Under the pieces are notes generated by a model. It was not told the origin of the DNA. It saw only the letters and a list, made by a program, of their open reading frames with translations, and ran no database searches. Positions 32,546 through 44,216 of a stretch of 64,000 bases of DNA are shown piece after piece. The DNA is from Sycobia sp. Sy_11 (lineage: Eukaryota > Arthropoda > Insecta > Hymenoptera > Epichrysomallidae). Made by a program: the position numbers and the translations under genes. Every line of letters starts with the position of its first letter. Within the stretch, counting starts at the first letter, position 1. The stretch is from positions 992,001 through 1,056,000 of the forward strand of contig JACCIC010000052.1 in NCBI GenBank assembly GCA_018907035.1, read 5' to 3'.

Positions 32546-32905
32546 GTTAATAATTTCGGTAGGATATCTTTAGACGGGATTTATTGAGCTCTGGACAAGA
32601 GTTAGCTCCGGGAGGAGTTCAAGTGACACGACTTCGGGTCAGCCGGTTCACTAGACGAAATCCCTAATTTTGCCTTTTACAGGCTCTTTTATAATTAAAT
32701 TGTCGAATATTATCGTCGCCGCTCATATAACATCGGATGAGCCGCCGATTTATAATAATAATATTAACAATAATAATATTATTAATAATAACAATAATAA
32801 TAACATTAATAATAATAATAATTAATATTAACTATAATTTTCACAGTTCTAATTAACACGGCAGTTGATTACTGCGTACAAATATTATTTCATATACATA
32901 CAATA

Positions 32906-32906
<1 letters not shown>

Positions 32907-32986
<80 letters not shown>
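32907..32986. repeat. (CA)n-(TA)n microsatellite
   Basis: About 38 bp of CA followed by about 37 bp of TA. A simple repeat with no coding role. Confidence 0.95.
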
Positions 32987-32989
<3 letters not shown>

Positions 32990-34313
32990 GGTGTTAATAA
33001 TATTCTATTTTAATTATATTAATTAAATTCAGCTGGTGAATTCGGTTTAGGATACCCGTTGTATATGCTGGAATGCGCGCGCCAGTATAAAGCTTGCGCG
33101 TTCCCCTACTGCAGCATTCGCTGCTGACGCGTGTCATTCAACGAGAGAGTATGATAGTGTGCGTGCGGCATGTATTAGAGGGGGATAGTTACCGCCGGCC
33201 TAATACACTTGATGCGGCTCTCTCTCTCTCTCGCCGCGCGAGGTGTATGCCCTCTAACACCCTCCTTTCGTAGTTAAGCTTAGTGGTAGAAAGAAGACTA
33301 TGTATTGCGTTCTCTCTCTACGCTTTGGTTTTCGTTGTTCGCGTCGATTACCTTCTACAGTAGTCGTCGCGACCTTTGCCCGCTTTAGATATATTTATTA
33401 GATGTATTATATTAATTTGATTTTATATTTAATATCTTATTTCGGTTTAGCTTATAATGTTGCTTATTTCGGAAGTTTATATTACGGAAAGAAATAAATT
33501 ATGTCGTTGCAACTTTATTTCTACAGGTACACTAGAGACAATATATTTACACTATTTTACACAATTATTTTATAGCTTACCTACTAGCTTCTACATGCGG
33601 TATTAAATACGGACTCATCCCGAGCGATTTGTTCGATGGGGGAAATTATACTTGCCAGACGGGGCAGAAGCGCGACCGTCATGGCGCGACGAAAGGCGAG
33701 GGGGAAGAGACGGGGGAATGGAAACGCGACACCGACACTACGGAACCGAGAGGACGCCGAACACAATTTACCGAATATATAAGTAACACGGTACTTTCCG
33801 GCTAGAGGAAGGTGGTGGTCACCGTGCGGCAAGGTAGCAGTAGCGTCGGCCATGCGGTGGCGGCAGGCCGTCGGCAGCTGGCAAGGTAGAGTGTACGAGT
33901 CTGGGACCTGACTCGTCTTCATCTTCTTCTCTTTTCCCGTTGACGTCTCTTTTTCTTCTTCTTGGTGTTTCTTAATAGGGCCTCTCAAGACAATCACTTG
34001 TCGTAGTGTGTAGCCGGGCGGCGCGCACTATAGCGTTTTCTAAATACTTGGAGAGCAGATAATATCGTCTTCCCTCACCGAGTACTGAGCTCAATCTGCT
34101 CGGCGCGGTGCGTTTAAGCGTTGCGTCAATCTCGTGCGCAATTGCTCGCACGATATCTCGATAATCTAAACTTAATTGTAGCCGTCGAAAACAACGGTCA
34201 CAAACTCCTCCTCCCAAACCTAAAGTGGGTGGTAAACCACTGAGCCTTAAATGGCTTACTAAACGGTACGTGGGATAGGAGAGGGAACGAACGAGGGAAA
34301 TGTTTTGATTCAC

Positions 34314-35070
34314 AAATCCCCCATTTGGGATGTGGTTTTACATCTATAATGTTAAAAGAGATATAAAATAAATGAAAAGAAAGAAGGATGGAGTATCGTT
34401 TTTACACACGCGGACGCCCTTGATAGACGTAAACTAGGAATGCTTTATGAACATAATACTAACCTACTTGTGAACTATGATAATTAATTATTCAATACTA
34501 ACGAGACAGAGAAATAAAAAGGTATATTTGAATTTTACTAATCTTATTTAGTAATAACTTATTTAGTAATAACCTTTTCCGCTCTTCGACTGCGACATCA
34601 GGGCACTTCTATGGTCATCTTTTGGTTTACTTCGTGTTGCCTCCGACTCTTTGTTACGGCGGGAATCTGCTGTTGCTTTGGGACTTGCGCGTTGTGGCGG
34701 AAGTGGGTATTCTGGAGCTGAAGGGTGCGGTTGTGAGGCAGGTAACCAGTCTCATGGAGGTAGAATGGCAAAATCCAATAAAATCAAATAAAAAATCCCC
34801 TTGATTTGAAGCAGCGCAGAATTCCTCGTGCGTGTGACAGGGACAACTTCTGCCGGTATGGTGAAGAGATTGACGTCACACCTGTATTCCAGGCGGTATT
34901 CGTCCGAGCAAGTGGGGAGTTGGCCTACTGGACGCGGTAGGGTGGGATTGTGGCTGGGGTCGAGCCGAGTTTCATCAACACTAGAGGTCATTTTGCGCTG
35001 CTAATATTTGGTGGGAATAATAATTTCTTCGTCCACGTCGTCATGACGTCGTCCCGGGGACTTGGGACGG
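34314..35070 (-). other. Unidentified decayed ORF region (third of three, minus strand)
   Basis: A minus-strand frame (34991-34752) begins MTSSVDETRLDPSHNPTLPR and reads DEYRLEYRCDVNLFTIPAEV before a frame change at the T-rich run near 34800. Related frames continue to about 34600 (RTLQLQNTHFRHNAQVPKQQ). I do not recognise it. It lies 100 bp downstream of the ORF at 35096-35890, in the same direction. One possibility is a small structural-type gene of an endogenous RNA virus; another is an accessory ORF of the neighbouring LTR element. Bases 34314-34600 hold nothing recognised. Confidence 0.3.
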
Positions 35071-35095
35071 GTCTTCCATTTGCCTATTTTTTGTG

Positions 35096-35890
35096 TCACA
35101 ACCGATCATATAAACGCGCAACGGTCGCTGCGGTAAAGACGATCCTCGCCTTTCTCCGGGGTGCTGACCTAGACAATTGGTTCAGCGCGGATGATTGTAG
35201 CCGGTTGCGGTTTTTCTGGCCTCCAGTGGATTCGAGCACCCGGACGGTAGGGGAGAGGACTAATGGAGCGGACTTGTCGTCCAGACGTGTACGGGATAGC
35301 GTCCGCTGGTGTCGATGGATGATAATCTTCCTGCGGGATGGCTCCAACAGACCCGTTTTCAACGAGTCGTTACTGTCGGAGTCAGTATCAACCGCAATTC
35401 TCTCTTCCAGATCGTCATATGATTTTGTGAAGGCACTATAAATTAAATCCATATCCTTTGCCTTCTTCATGATGGGGTGTCTCTGCGACTGATATAGCCC
35501 TATAGGGACTGGGTCGGAGGGACCTTGTGGCTCTTTGTTGTCTGATGGGGTGTTGTTCGTGTCTAGTATAGATAGAGCAAACGAACTTTCATCTACCGAC
35601 GTCATGACCATCGGTCGTTCCTCATCAGCGCCGATCTCTTGGGTTGAGTCAGGGCTAAACCCAATGAGATCGGTTTGCGCGCAGAAATCTTCTACGTCTT
35701 TTATGGCATCTGCCACATTGACCATTGTCATCTATTCTTCTGCCGGTACATTTTCTGCAAGATATCCTGTTGCGCGTTTCTTCGGTTTCTCCTGGTCGGA
35801 GACCATATGATTGGGGGTATACGGCGCTCTCTATTGAGCGACGTAATCCTCAGCCACTTCCTATTACTCTGAAAATCTTGGATTATACAT
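35096..35890 (-). pseudogene. Unidentified acidic protein gene, decayed; possible viral or retroelement accessory gene
   Basis: The minus-strand frame is open for 211 codons (35731-35096). Upstream it continues in the same frame to an ATG at about 35890, but with in-frame TAA/TAG codons at about 35871, 35835 and 35733. The N-terminal half is acidic and Ser/Asp-rich (VDTDSDSNDSLKTG); the C-terminal part is basic (KKNRNRLQS, APRRKARI). I see no domain motif. Length and composition (acidic, low complexity, then basic) would suit a phosphoprotein-like gene of a negative-strand RNA virus fossil, but nothing proves it. Confidence 0.3.
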
Positions 35891-36280
35891 GTGGGAAGAG
35901 ATGGGGAATTGATAGGAGAGTTACTTGTTAAGAGTTACTTGTTTGTACTTGTTAATAATTATATAAATAATAAATAAATATATTACACAATAGTATAAAT
36001 TACGAAAATATATAATTAGATTTGTATTAATAAATCCGTCAAATTTCTGACTGCTAGTCGTTCCCTACCTAACTATTCGGGTTCTTCTAGTTCTGCTGCT
36101 TTAAGCAGATTTTCTAATTGTTCCACTACCTCTTTGTTTTTTAGTAATTCCTTGGTGAAGCATTCGAACGCTAAGTAAATTTCATAGCTCAATAGACCTC
36201 TTACCTCAAGAGAGATGTTGTTTTCCCTTTGGAACCTGGTTCTGATTTCCTGACATTTGGTCAGACTTTCAGGATGTGCT
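35891..36280 (-). other. Short ORF end (about 63 codons) and AT-rich spacer
   Basis: The minus-strand segment 36262-36073 (LTKCQEIRTRFQRENNISLE ... KEVVEQLENLLKAAEL, stop) is an open C-terminus rich in helix-forming residues. It is fused in frame to LINE reverse transcriptase sequence that ends at about 36280. Between its stop (36073) and the next ORF (about 35890) lies an AT-rich spacer with taaataaataa. It may be the end of the first gene of the three-ORF series. Not recognised. Confidence 0.3.
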
Positions 36281-38100
36281 CTGGTGTATATGCTTTTCCG
36301 CACTTCTTCAAAGCCATCTCCGTATAAGAACTCACCGGTCCTCAGGTAATTTCTTATTAACTTGTAGAGACGCCTGGGGCGTGCTTTACTTTGCAACACT
36401 TTTAATACAACAGACTACCAGGCTTTATGGAAGGCGGCTTTTATGTTATTGCTATAATATTGTTATTGCTAGTGGAGGAGCTCTGTGGAGCGCCCTCTTC
36501 TGAAGCCAAATTGTCGCGGAGATAATTTAGGTTCTATAGTCCTGTTTAGATTGTTCAATATCAGAGCTTCAGGGGTTGGTCTAAAATAGATAATAGACAT
36601 ATGGGCCTATAGGATGCATGTCCTCGGGCTCCTTGTCTTCCTCTTTCCTTATTGTAACCACTTGGCTAAATTTCCACTCATTAGGGAAGACCGCAAAGCT
36701 TATGTACGAGTTATAGAAGGTAATCTGATCGTGCCTAATGTAAGGCAATGCAGTACGAATAATGGCCAAGTCGAAGCTATCTGGGCCAGAGGCCGTATCC
36801 AGCTTCATCTTGGCCAGCAGTTGATGCAACTCGGCGAGATTGAATTAAACTTCGGCTCCCATGGACGGAAGTGTGCTGACCATAAGTCTTATGTGCCGCT
36901 GCTCTGGTATCTCATTCTGCACGATGTGCAGAGTGAATAGGATGTTTAGCACAACTGTTCCTGTGCTCACCCAATCCGTAGTGTAGGTGTCATTTAAACG
37001 GACGTTGTATGCTTCCTTGATGGACAGCTTACCGACTTGAATTGGGTAGGCTACATTCCAAGGGCTCTGATTATCTGTAACTGTAACAATATCCTGCCAT
37101 GTTGTCTCTTTAGTATATCAAAGTCTACGGATATACTATTTCCTGGCCATTTTGTACAGTTCTTTGAGGTGCATCCGCATAACGGGGTCACGCTCTTTCT
37201 GGAATACTCGACGAGCCCAATGCCTTTTCATCCTATTGAATTCAAGACTTCACCAGGGAACCTACCTAATAATACTCAACTCCTCGGTATTGTAACATTG
37301 CATTCCTTCCGCAAGGTGGCTATTAGTGAGCGAACTCTCTTGATAGTCTCCATTTTGGAGCCGGTCATTTCTTTAGGGATCTCGTCCCATTTCTCCTCTT
37401 TTCCTCTTTTCCTTATAGCGCAGAAAATATCTCAATCCGCCTTATTTGCGGAGTATCACTTTACTTTTCATCCCAGATATGTATCATCTGTACTAGCAGA
37501 TGTGCCTGCTCCATTCGTGTGGTATGTGATCGTTCTGTGATTACTCGAGGTGCAATCCTCTCTAACAGACCATCCTGTGATAAGTGATTCTATTTATGAA
37601 AACATAAGATACGTTCACATTTCCTTCTCCAACTTCATTGGAGACGGTAGCGATACTCCCTGGCACATAGGCAATCCTGAAATTCCACTGCGCTATGAAA
37701 TTTTCCAATTCCTACCTTTTTCGGTCGGAGCTATCAGATTCCCAAGGGGGGGATCTGGCATTAGAATTTACATTGATCAGAACCATCCTTTCCCGAACTG
37801 CGTGCAGCACTTTATCTAATTGCTTAATGTAGACGCCTATTTCATGGTTCAGCTGGAAGTATCCACTGACCACAGACATCATGAAAGTACGTAGTCTCAC
37901 CTCCGTCACCATAAGCTTTGTGTTAGCGAGGTGCTCCAGTTTTAGCACTGTCATCTCGAGATTGAGAACTGCTTGCGCCGTACACATCCTTTTACACAAA
38001 TGATTATATAGCGCAGGCCGAATCTCTCTATTCAACCTTTGCGCTGGTATGGCTCCTACAGAAGCAGGGTGTCTACTCCATCCTATATGCATTTCGATCT
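36281..38100 (-). mobile_element. LINE remnant, minus strand (endonuclease and reverse transcriptase)
   Basis: Minus-strand translation from 38092: SGYFQLNHEIGVYIKQLDKV then VNSNARSPPWESDSSDRK, the endonuclease box (usual form DANAHSPLWGS). At 36829-36581 are RT-N residues MKLDTASGPDSFD and FPNEWKFSQVVTIRKEED. At 36530-36481 LSPRQFGFRRGRST is the RT box before the catalytic region, then PRRLYKLIRNYLRTGEFLYG near 36350. No YADD box remains. All frames are broken. Its affinity is with LINEs that have an apurinic endonuclease; clade uncertain (I/Loa/Outcast group). Confidence 0.75.
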
Positions 38101-38754
38101 TTTCGGAATTGGATCATTAGGAAGTAAGCGTCAATTTCCACTTCCAGCATCGGTAACTCCCGCATGTACCAAGCCCGTTAGTTCAAAAGCTCGTTCGATC
38201 CCATCGTGAAAGACCATTGCTGTATTTTAGCCACCTTCTCTATCTGCTCTATACTCTAAAGATGAGAAATATGTTTCCCCGGGAGAGAATTATGGACGCA
38301 AAAGTCTATCGTCTATCACCCCTTTGTTTTCTAATAAACATATTTTGTAAGTTTTAATTTTTTATTTTTAATATTACTTTCTTTCACGATCTCGCCTAAT
38401 CCTCCCGCTAAAGCCACTTCGACATTCACTCTTCTCCAAGCCGCCCCTCTCCCTCGCCGCAATATCTTCCGAGCGGAGCACGTGATGTTGAAACTGCCGT
38501 GTTCGCCGACTTCGTACTCGAGACGGAACCCAAGCTGTTATAATATATGTTTTACTGAAATAATGCAAGTATGTAAATGCAGTTTAAAAATAAAAAATCA
38601 AAAATAATTTTTTAATATTCCACAGTATAAAGCTATTATGCTTGTAATGTTTCCTAGTTCTCTTTGGGATAGTTATTGCGGTAGTGCCAGGATCGGTTCG
38701 AAAGGACAGGAAGGTTTACGATAATATCGAACAAATTAAATTAAGAATACACTT
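38101..38754. other. Unassigned stretch
   Basis: Probable 5' flank of the LINE remnant, then unassigned AT-rich DNA. At 38646 tgtaatgtttcctag...gggatagttattgcggtag weakly resembles the LTR edge at 31969 (tgtaacgcttc...gggatagcttacgcggta), so a related LTR end may be present, without a primer site. No gene. Confidence 0.3.
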
Positions 38755-38992
38755 TCTACTGAATTAACAAATGTTTTTATCGGTCTTACAGTCTTTATAA
38801 TATCATATATTAGCTAAAATAATGACAGTCAGACTATCCTTATTTACGATCACCCCTGTAGAATCTGAAATAAAACTTATTACTACAATAAATTATATCA
38901 GAAAATAAGAAATACAAATAAAAATATAATAATAAGTAAAATAATAAATAATAAAAGTGCTATTCTATATTAGTAAAAGACAACCTGACAAT
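38755..38992. repeat. Penelope-like terminal-repeat fragment
   Basis: cggtcttacagtc (38779) and aatgacagtcagac (38820), with a downstream acaacctgacaatctga, follow the same order as in the Penelope terminal repeat at 27970-28190 (cttacagtcc, aatgacagtcagac, gcaatctgactgtc). No coding part is attached. A diverged solo terminal fragment. Confidence 0.5.
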
Positions 38993-40924
38993 CTGATACT
39001 TTCTACTATTTTGTTACTAAACAATAAGTTTTGTTATAAGTAAAATTAAAAGAAAAATTGTATATATTTATACCAAAAGCACGATTTTCTTTATTTACAA
39101 TTATACGATTGAAACCGTGCATATATTATTATTATAATATAATTCTAATTTTACACCCGCTACTGCTCACATAAGTCGCAGTTATTCGGCGACTTTTTTT
39201 TTCTAACCTCTTTTTAACCTATTTCTTTTTTTAACCTATGCTACTAGCTAATATATATGACAATTACTCTTACGGCTACTTTTTCCTGATTGCTATTTCT
39301 TAATACTATATTCTATTAATTCTTCCTAATACTATTTTCTAGTAACGATTTTTTATTAAATTTTTCTTAATAATTTTTTCTAATATTGAACTATTCTCTA
39401 ATAACTAATTGATCATATTATGATATATTTCTTCTTTTTCTCGATGTATTTCTACTCAATTTGATCTTCTTGTCCCATAGGTCGTAGTTCTGGTGTCTTC
39501 ATGGCATCTTCTTCTGTGGATTATCTGTGACGGATGCTGCTGGAAAATTTCTGTGCGATTACTGGTCGTTCATTAGTTTATTATATTAAGAGTAGCTTTG
39601 GTGGACCAACCAAGTAGCTTACTTTGGAAAAATCCATTGTTGCCTCGTTTCCATGGAGTTTGTTCCTGATATTCCTTGCCCGTGATGCTGTGCAATCACT
39701 ATGGAATGGGGGGTGAGTATGCTGTATCGCCGTTATCCTGTAGCGTGACTTGAAGTTTAGGTCACCATTGACCTCTAAACCCTTGGAATGATAATCGTTC
39801 ACACCGGATCCTGTAAGGATGTTCGGGCTTCATTAGTCTGATGGAAGGTAATCACAGAGCTGTGGTGATAGAGAAAGTTTTTGTGTAGCTAGTGATATAG
39901 GAATAATTCTAAGTAATGGGACTTATATCATTTGATGGGATGAGGTTTATTTGATTAAATCAATCGTCGCTTCTGGCATAATGATCATTACTGATTGCAT
40001 ATTATGTTTTAGTATATGTATAAATCTGACGCGTCGTCTTCGATAGCTTAGACAACTGCGTGCCGCTATTGTTCTCCTCCCTCCCAAGATGAAACAGCAG
40101 GGGTGGCTAGTTCAGTGCAGAACGTGTGAAAATATGTCGTCATCTGCGGCTGATGGATAGGTTCGTTGATTTTAAAGAAGTTATAACTATCTCTATATTG
40201 TAGCCGATGGATATCTAGGTGGCTTGAGGGTGGGTGAGATGGGTGCAATAGAGACGTACAAGGCCTTATTATTGTTTTATACTTAGCTATTATACGTATA
40301 AACGCCGTTTTGGTGGTTACTATATTAATTCGAACCATCGTTTCGCAACGTTACAATTAGAAACCGAAATATCGTTGGAGATATCGATTGAGAGAAGCTC
40401 CTGACCAGTTAAGCAGAGCGAACGTTTTTTCACTGCTTAGCCACATGCACGCCATCGGCCTTCCGCCATTTCCTATCTGGTGTCATCATCAGTGAAACAT
40501 AAGAAATGAAACATAGTTGTTAATAAATCAAGCAAATCATTTTTTACTTAGTTTATTTCATTATTTCTGTTCTCCGTTCCCGCTTCTGTAGCAGCCAGCT
40601 TTATCTCTCTGGTGTACAGCGAGATAGCAGAGTATCTACGTAAGTAAGTAGCCGTGTGCGCAGACGTGATTACAAAATGGCGCTCAATGCGTGCAGCTCG
40701 ACAGCGTTCCCTGTATATGTCTGCGCATGAAAGTGATAGCTAGAGAGAGAGAGAGAGAGAAATAGAAACTTCAACAGTAAGGAGTTTTATAACCCAATAG
40801 ACCCTTGCATTAATCTAAATGTTGTTTCATTAGACTAATGGAGCGGAAAATTCCTCCCTTCATTCCCCTCTCGCTTCAAAATTAACGTACAAAAACCAAA
40901 TACCGAACTTGTACAGACAATCTA
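38993..40924. other. Unassigned intergenic DNA
   Basis: No gene recognised. 39000-39440 is AT-rich. 39441-40340 is of mixed composition with only short frames (minus 39802-39581 and 40338-40066), none with a known motif. A (GA)n run lies at 40743-40760. The stretch is probably old repeat DNA. Confidence 0.35.
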
Positions 40925-42557
40925 CCTGGTGTTCAAAATGTTCCGAACCTCCCACTTATAACATAAAATAAGCACTTTGGAAAAAAATGTTAATTACAAA
41001 TGTTGTTCAGTTGTGAATGTTGAACTAAATGATGGCCTTGGATTTGTTATTGTATTAAATATGCCAGCTCAAACATTTACTTTTTCAGGATGTTGCGTTT
41101 GATCCGCTCTCGAATTGTATCTGTTCGAGTATTATGTCTATGTCATTGTATCTGTTCATGTATTATGTCCAGTATCGAGAATTATGTCTGTTCACTGTTC
41201 CGCTTAACCCAAACGTGGCTTTATTAGAAAAAACAATGTTATTGAAGAGCAAAGGATCATCAAATATCATTTGCATCTTACATCACAAAACTCTAACGTT
41301 CTATAAAAATCATTTTCAAATAATTGCTGTACCATTTTAATTTGTAAGGATGCCATTTGTTGAGGTTGAGTTTCAAAATTCTGTTTACAGGTACAGCTAC
41401 CTTTTCCTGCTGTTGTGCACAACGTTTGATGCTGCAATGGAGGTCCTCAATAAATGGTTGTAATACGTCTAAGTTCTTTTCATCAATAGATAATGATTTG
41501 GATCTATCTGATTTAGGACGATATTTAACACCACCTGTCTCTTCAAGACGTTTAATTGTATGAATTGCGGTACTTTTTAAAATGGGGTTGTTTTCCTCAG
41601 CTCCAAATGTTTCGTTGAATAAACGCTGTACCTGTTTATAACCTCTCTCTTGATCACCCTAACCTCGCATCATCAACAAAGATATTCCTTCCCGTTCAGT
41701 AAGATTTGCCATTTTTCACTACGATTAAAAGTACAATTATTGAAAATATACAATTATCTGAATTTCGAAGTAAGACAACTCTTAACTCTTGAAAATAGAA
41801 GAGTAAATAGGAGTAAACAATTATTAATACATAAATTAACTGATTGCTGAAAAGAATAGTAAGCAAAATCTTCTAAGGTACAAGTAACGATCCAGAAAAT
41901 GTCCTATAAATCATGCGTAGAAATTCGTAACACTTACAAAAAATTATTGCAATAAAAACTTTTCTTATATAACGATCAGATTATTTTTTTCTTTGAAATT
42001 GATAGCCCCTAATAACCTATGTATTATTTCAAGCTAGAACATGGATATTCTACATATCTGCATACTAAAAATTTAATACTCCTCCAGCATCTGGAATACA
42101 AAACGAGTCCCTCTTTACTAAGCTGAAGATCACATTCAACTGACCTAGAAAATCAAAGGCAACGTCAATTTAACGCCACTATAAAGTTTGTTTTACAAAA
42201 TCAAATTACTCCAGTATTGGTCAGATACGCCCAAATTTCTTAATAATACAGATTTCTTGGTATTCCGCTACTAAATAGTCATTTAACCCCCAAATGACCT
42301 CTGTAGGTTATTTTTAACCATAACGTGGATACATATCCAGATGTAAAATTTTGTGCTCTGCAAGAATTTGAAATAAAAAAGAGGGGTCCCTAAGTAAAAA
42401 TTACCTTCGAATGACCTTGAAAATGATAATTAATAACAAATTCAAGGTCACCATTTAGTTCAAACTTTAAAACTGAACAACTTTTATATTTAATATTTTT
42501 TCTAAAATGCTTACTTTATGTTATAAGTGGGGGGTCCGGAACCTTTCGAACACCCTG
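40925..42557 (-). mobile_element. Tc1/mariner-superfamily DNA transposon, internally deleted
   Basis: Ends cctggtgttcaaaatgttcc (left) and, as reverse complement, cagggtgttcgaaaggttcc (right) start inverted repeats similar over about 130 bp. Both ends are flanked by TA (40923-40924, 42558-42559). The 1633-bp element carries a transposase remnant on the minus strand (41712-41080). The TA target and the transposase motif place it in the IS630/Tc1/mariner superfamily; it differs clearly from the mariners in the window. Confidence 0.85.
41080..41712 (-). pseudogene. Transposase remnant of the 40925-42557 element
   Basis: Minus strand from the ATG at 41712: MANLTEREGISLLMMRG then a stop; the frame continues as KSTAIHTIKRLEETGGVKYR (helix-turn-helix region), DRSKSLSIDEKNLDVLQPFI and NRILKLNLNKWHPYKLK. 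After a shift, FSNKATFGLSGTVNRHNSRY is recognisable, like the FSDEATF..xGxVNRHN segment around the first catalytic Asp in ant transposases. The Asp position itself reads Asn. Everything after that segment is missing, so catalysis is impossible. The break falls in a local duplication (41110-41195). Confidence 0.7.
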
Positions 42558-44006
42558 TATATATATGTCTATATGTATGTATATTTATTTATTAAATCAT
42601 TTTTTAATAAACTTTATTCTATTTGAATTGATTCTATTATTACATCTTATAAAAATTGTGATAACGCGTATTAAATTAATAAACATATCAGTAATATGAA
42701 ATAATATTTTATATTAAAGATATAAATATATTACATATATTATATATATATTAAAAATAAATATTATACTTATGTCGACTGTTGAATTAAACTAATAAAT
42801 ATTTATATGTATTGAACGCTATTTCCTGATTCAGCCTGACCAATGCTGGACAGAAAACTCGATACGTAGCTCCGAACTGCCGACGGTATTAATTCCTTCC
42901 CTTATGTACGCTTGGCGCCAGATGCTTGCGCGTCGGGGTCTAACCACTTTTCCTTGTGAGTTTCGTTCAACAGTCCCTCGAATGGCCTCGGCTAGCTATG
43001 AAGGTAGGAGAAGGGATCTAGGGTGCGTAAATAAAGACTATCGTTCTCCTCAAGCTGACAAAGTTTAATGGTGTGACATTCGGGTAGTCTATACAAAAAC
43101 GGTAGACGGTATTTCGAGAGCCTAAAAAAACTGTAACCGCTATGCTATTTTCACGAGCCATTGCACACGGTAGCCTATGTCTTCGGTAGCCGTTACATAC
43201 TGTTGCTTATGTATCCGGTAGCCTTCCTATAATGCCTACGACATGCCTCGTCGTCGGCCTCGAGTCTCACTAACTGTTTACGCCGGCCCTTTTGGAAATA
43301 CGCCCGCGTCTTGGACAACGCTACTTACTTTCTACTTAATACTAATAAAAATGGAGGTAGAGATGGAAACCTTCACGGATGGTGTCCATGACACTCGCTC
43401 TTGACCGCGTAAACACGTCCGAGACCGCCGATCGACCGGACCCCAATATATCGCGTACTCGAGGGAGCTCCCCGGGTAGTGCCCCCGGCCCCTTTCAGCG
43501 AGATTCACTAGCCGTATTCCCTCGGGTCCTCGCAACCAAATGATGCCCGAGTCAGTGCCCGCCGTTTGGACCTATTCCTAAAATAAAACTGGAACCTTAT
43601 ATAAGGTTCAGGTACTAAACCATCACTTATTAACTAACTACCGCGCCGCTGACTCCTTCCTGCACCCCTCAGACTTTCTGAGGTCGAATCGGTCGTTGCA
43701 CGAGAGCCTACAAATCAGTAGCCGCTTCCGTTCCCTTCCAGGAGAATGGGATGAGAACCAAAATAATGGTAGTCTCGGTGTCGGTAGCCGCTCCCCCTAA
43801 ACTTAGATAGCCTGGACTTTCGGTAGCCGATGAAATTCGCAGAAATTCTTAGCCTTTGCCGCTCGGCTTCACGATTCCTCGGCAATAATTTTGAACATTA
43901 TATTATATTATATTAAAGGTTTTATTTCAGCGGTCGAGGCTCAAGGCCTGGACGCATCGGAGGTATATTTCGCGTTACATTTTTAACGTGCATATTTTAC
44001 TACGTT

Positions 44007-44055
<49 letters not shown>

Positions 44056-44214
44056 GTAGGCTGCTATTTATATTTTGAGTCTAATAATGAAACGACAGTA
44101 CTTTGATAAAGATGAACAATATACATTTGCATGCGCTCAAACAGATTTTCGTAGACTTTTTCCGCTCCTATTGAGGTACCTCCAAAACATGGTTTTCTGA
44201 TGTACCGAAATAAG
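42558..44214. other. Unassigned stretch with recurrent GGTAGCC motif and (TA)n
   Basis: 42560-42830 is AT-rich. 42830-43980 is GC-richer, unlike its surroundings, with the word ggtagcc or gtagccg about seven times between 43160 and 43830. It ends in cgcgttacat, similar to the end of an LTR, but no second copy or primer site is seen. (TA)n lies at 44011-44052. The small minus frame 43535-43332 has no known motif. Possibly an old LTR. Confidence 0.35.
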
Positions 44215-44216
44215 TA

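Larger units (their letters stand above)
31969..34313 (-). repeat. Long LTR of the minus-strand retroelement
   Basis: The lower edge (minus-strand 3' end ...gcgttaca) is firm because the primer site adjoins it. The upper edge at about 34313 is a guess from a minus-strand TGTGAATC preceded by a polypurine-like aaatgggggatt. Contents: three degenerate repeats at 32370-32545, an ATT/AAT-rich run at 32745-32825, (CA)n at 32910-32947 and (TA)n at 32949-32985, and a GC-rich part at 33580-34310 with minus frames of 137 and 113 codons that match nothing I know. A length of 2.3 kb would be long for an LTR. Confidence 0.45.

Noticed and set aside
36614..37819. Plus-strand ORFs of 108, 167 and 89 codons at 36.6-37.8 kb
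   Set aside because: Antisense to the minus-strand LINE remnant, whose endonuclease and RT boxes explain the region.
42770..42815. Short match to the Penelope terminus (tgtcgactg...aataaatattt)
   Set aside because: Too short and AT-rich to call; could be chance.
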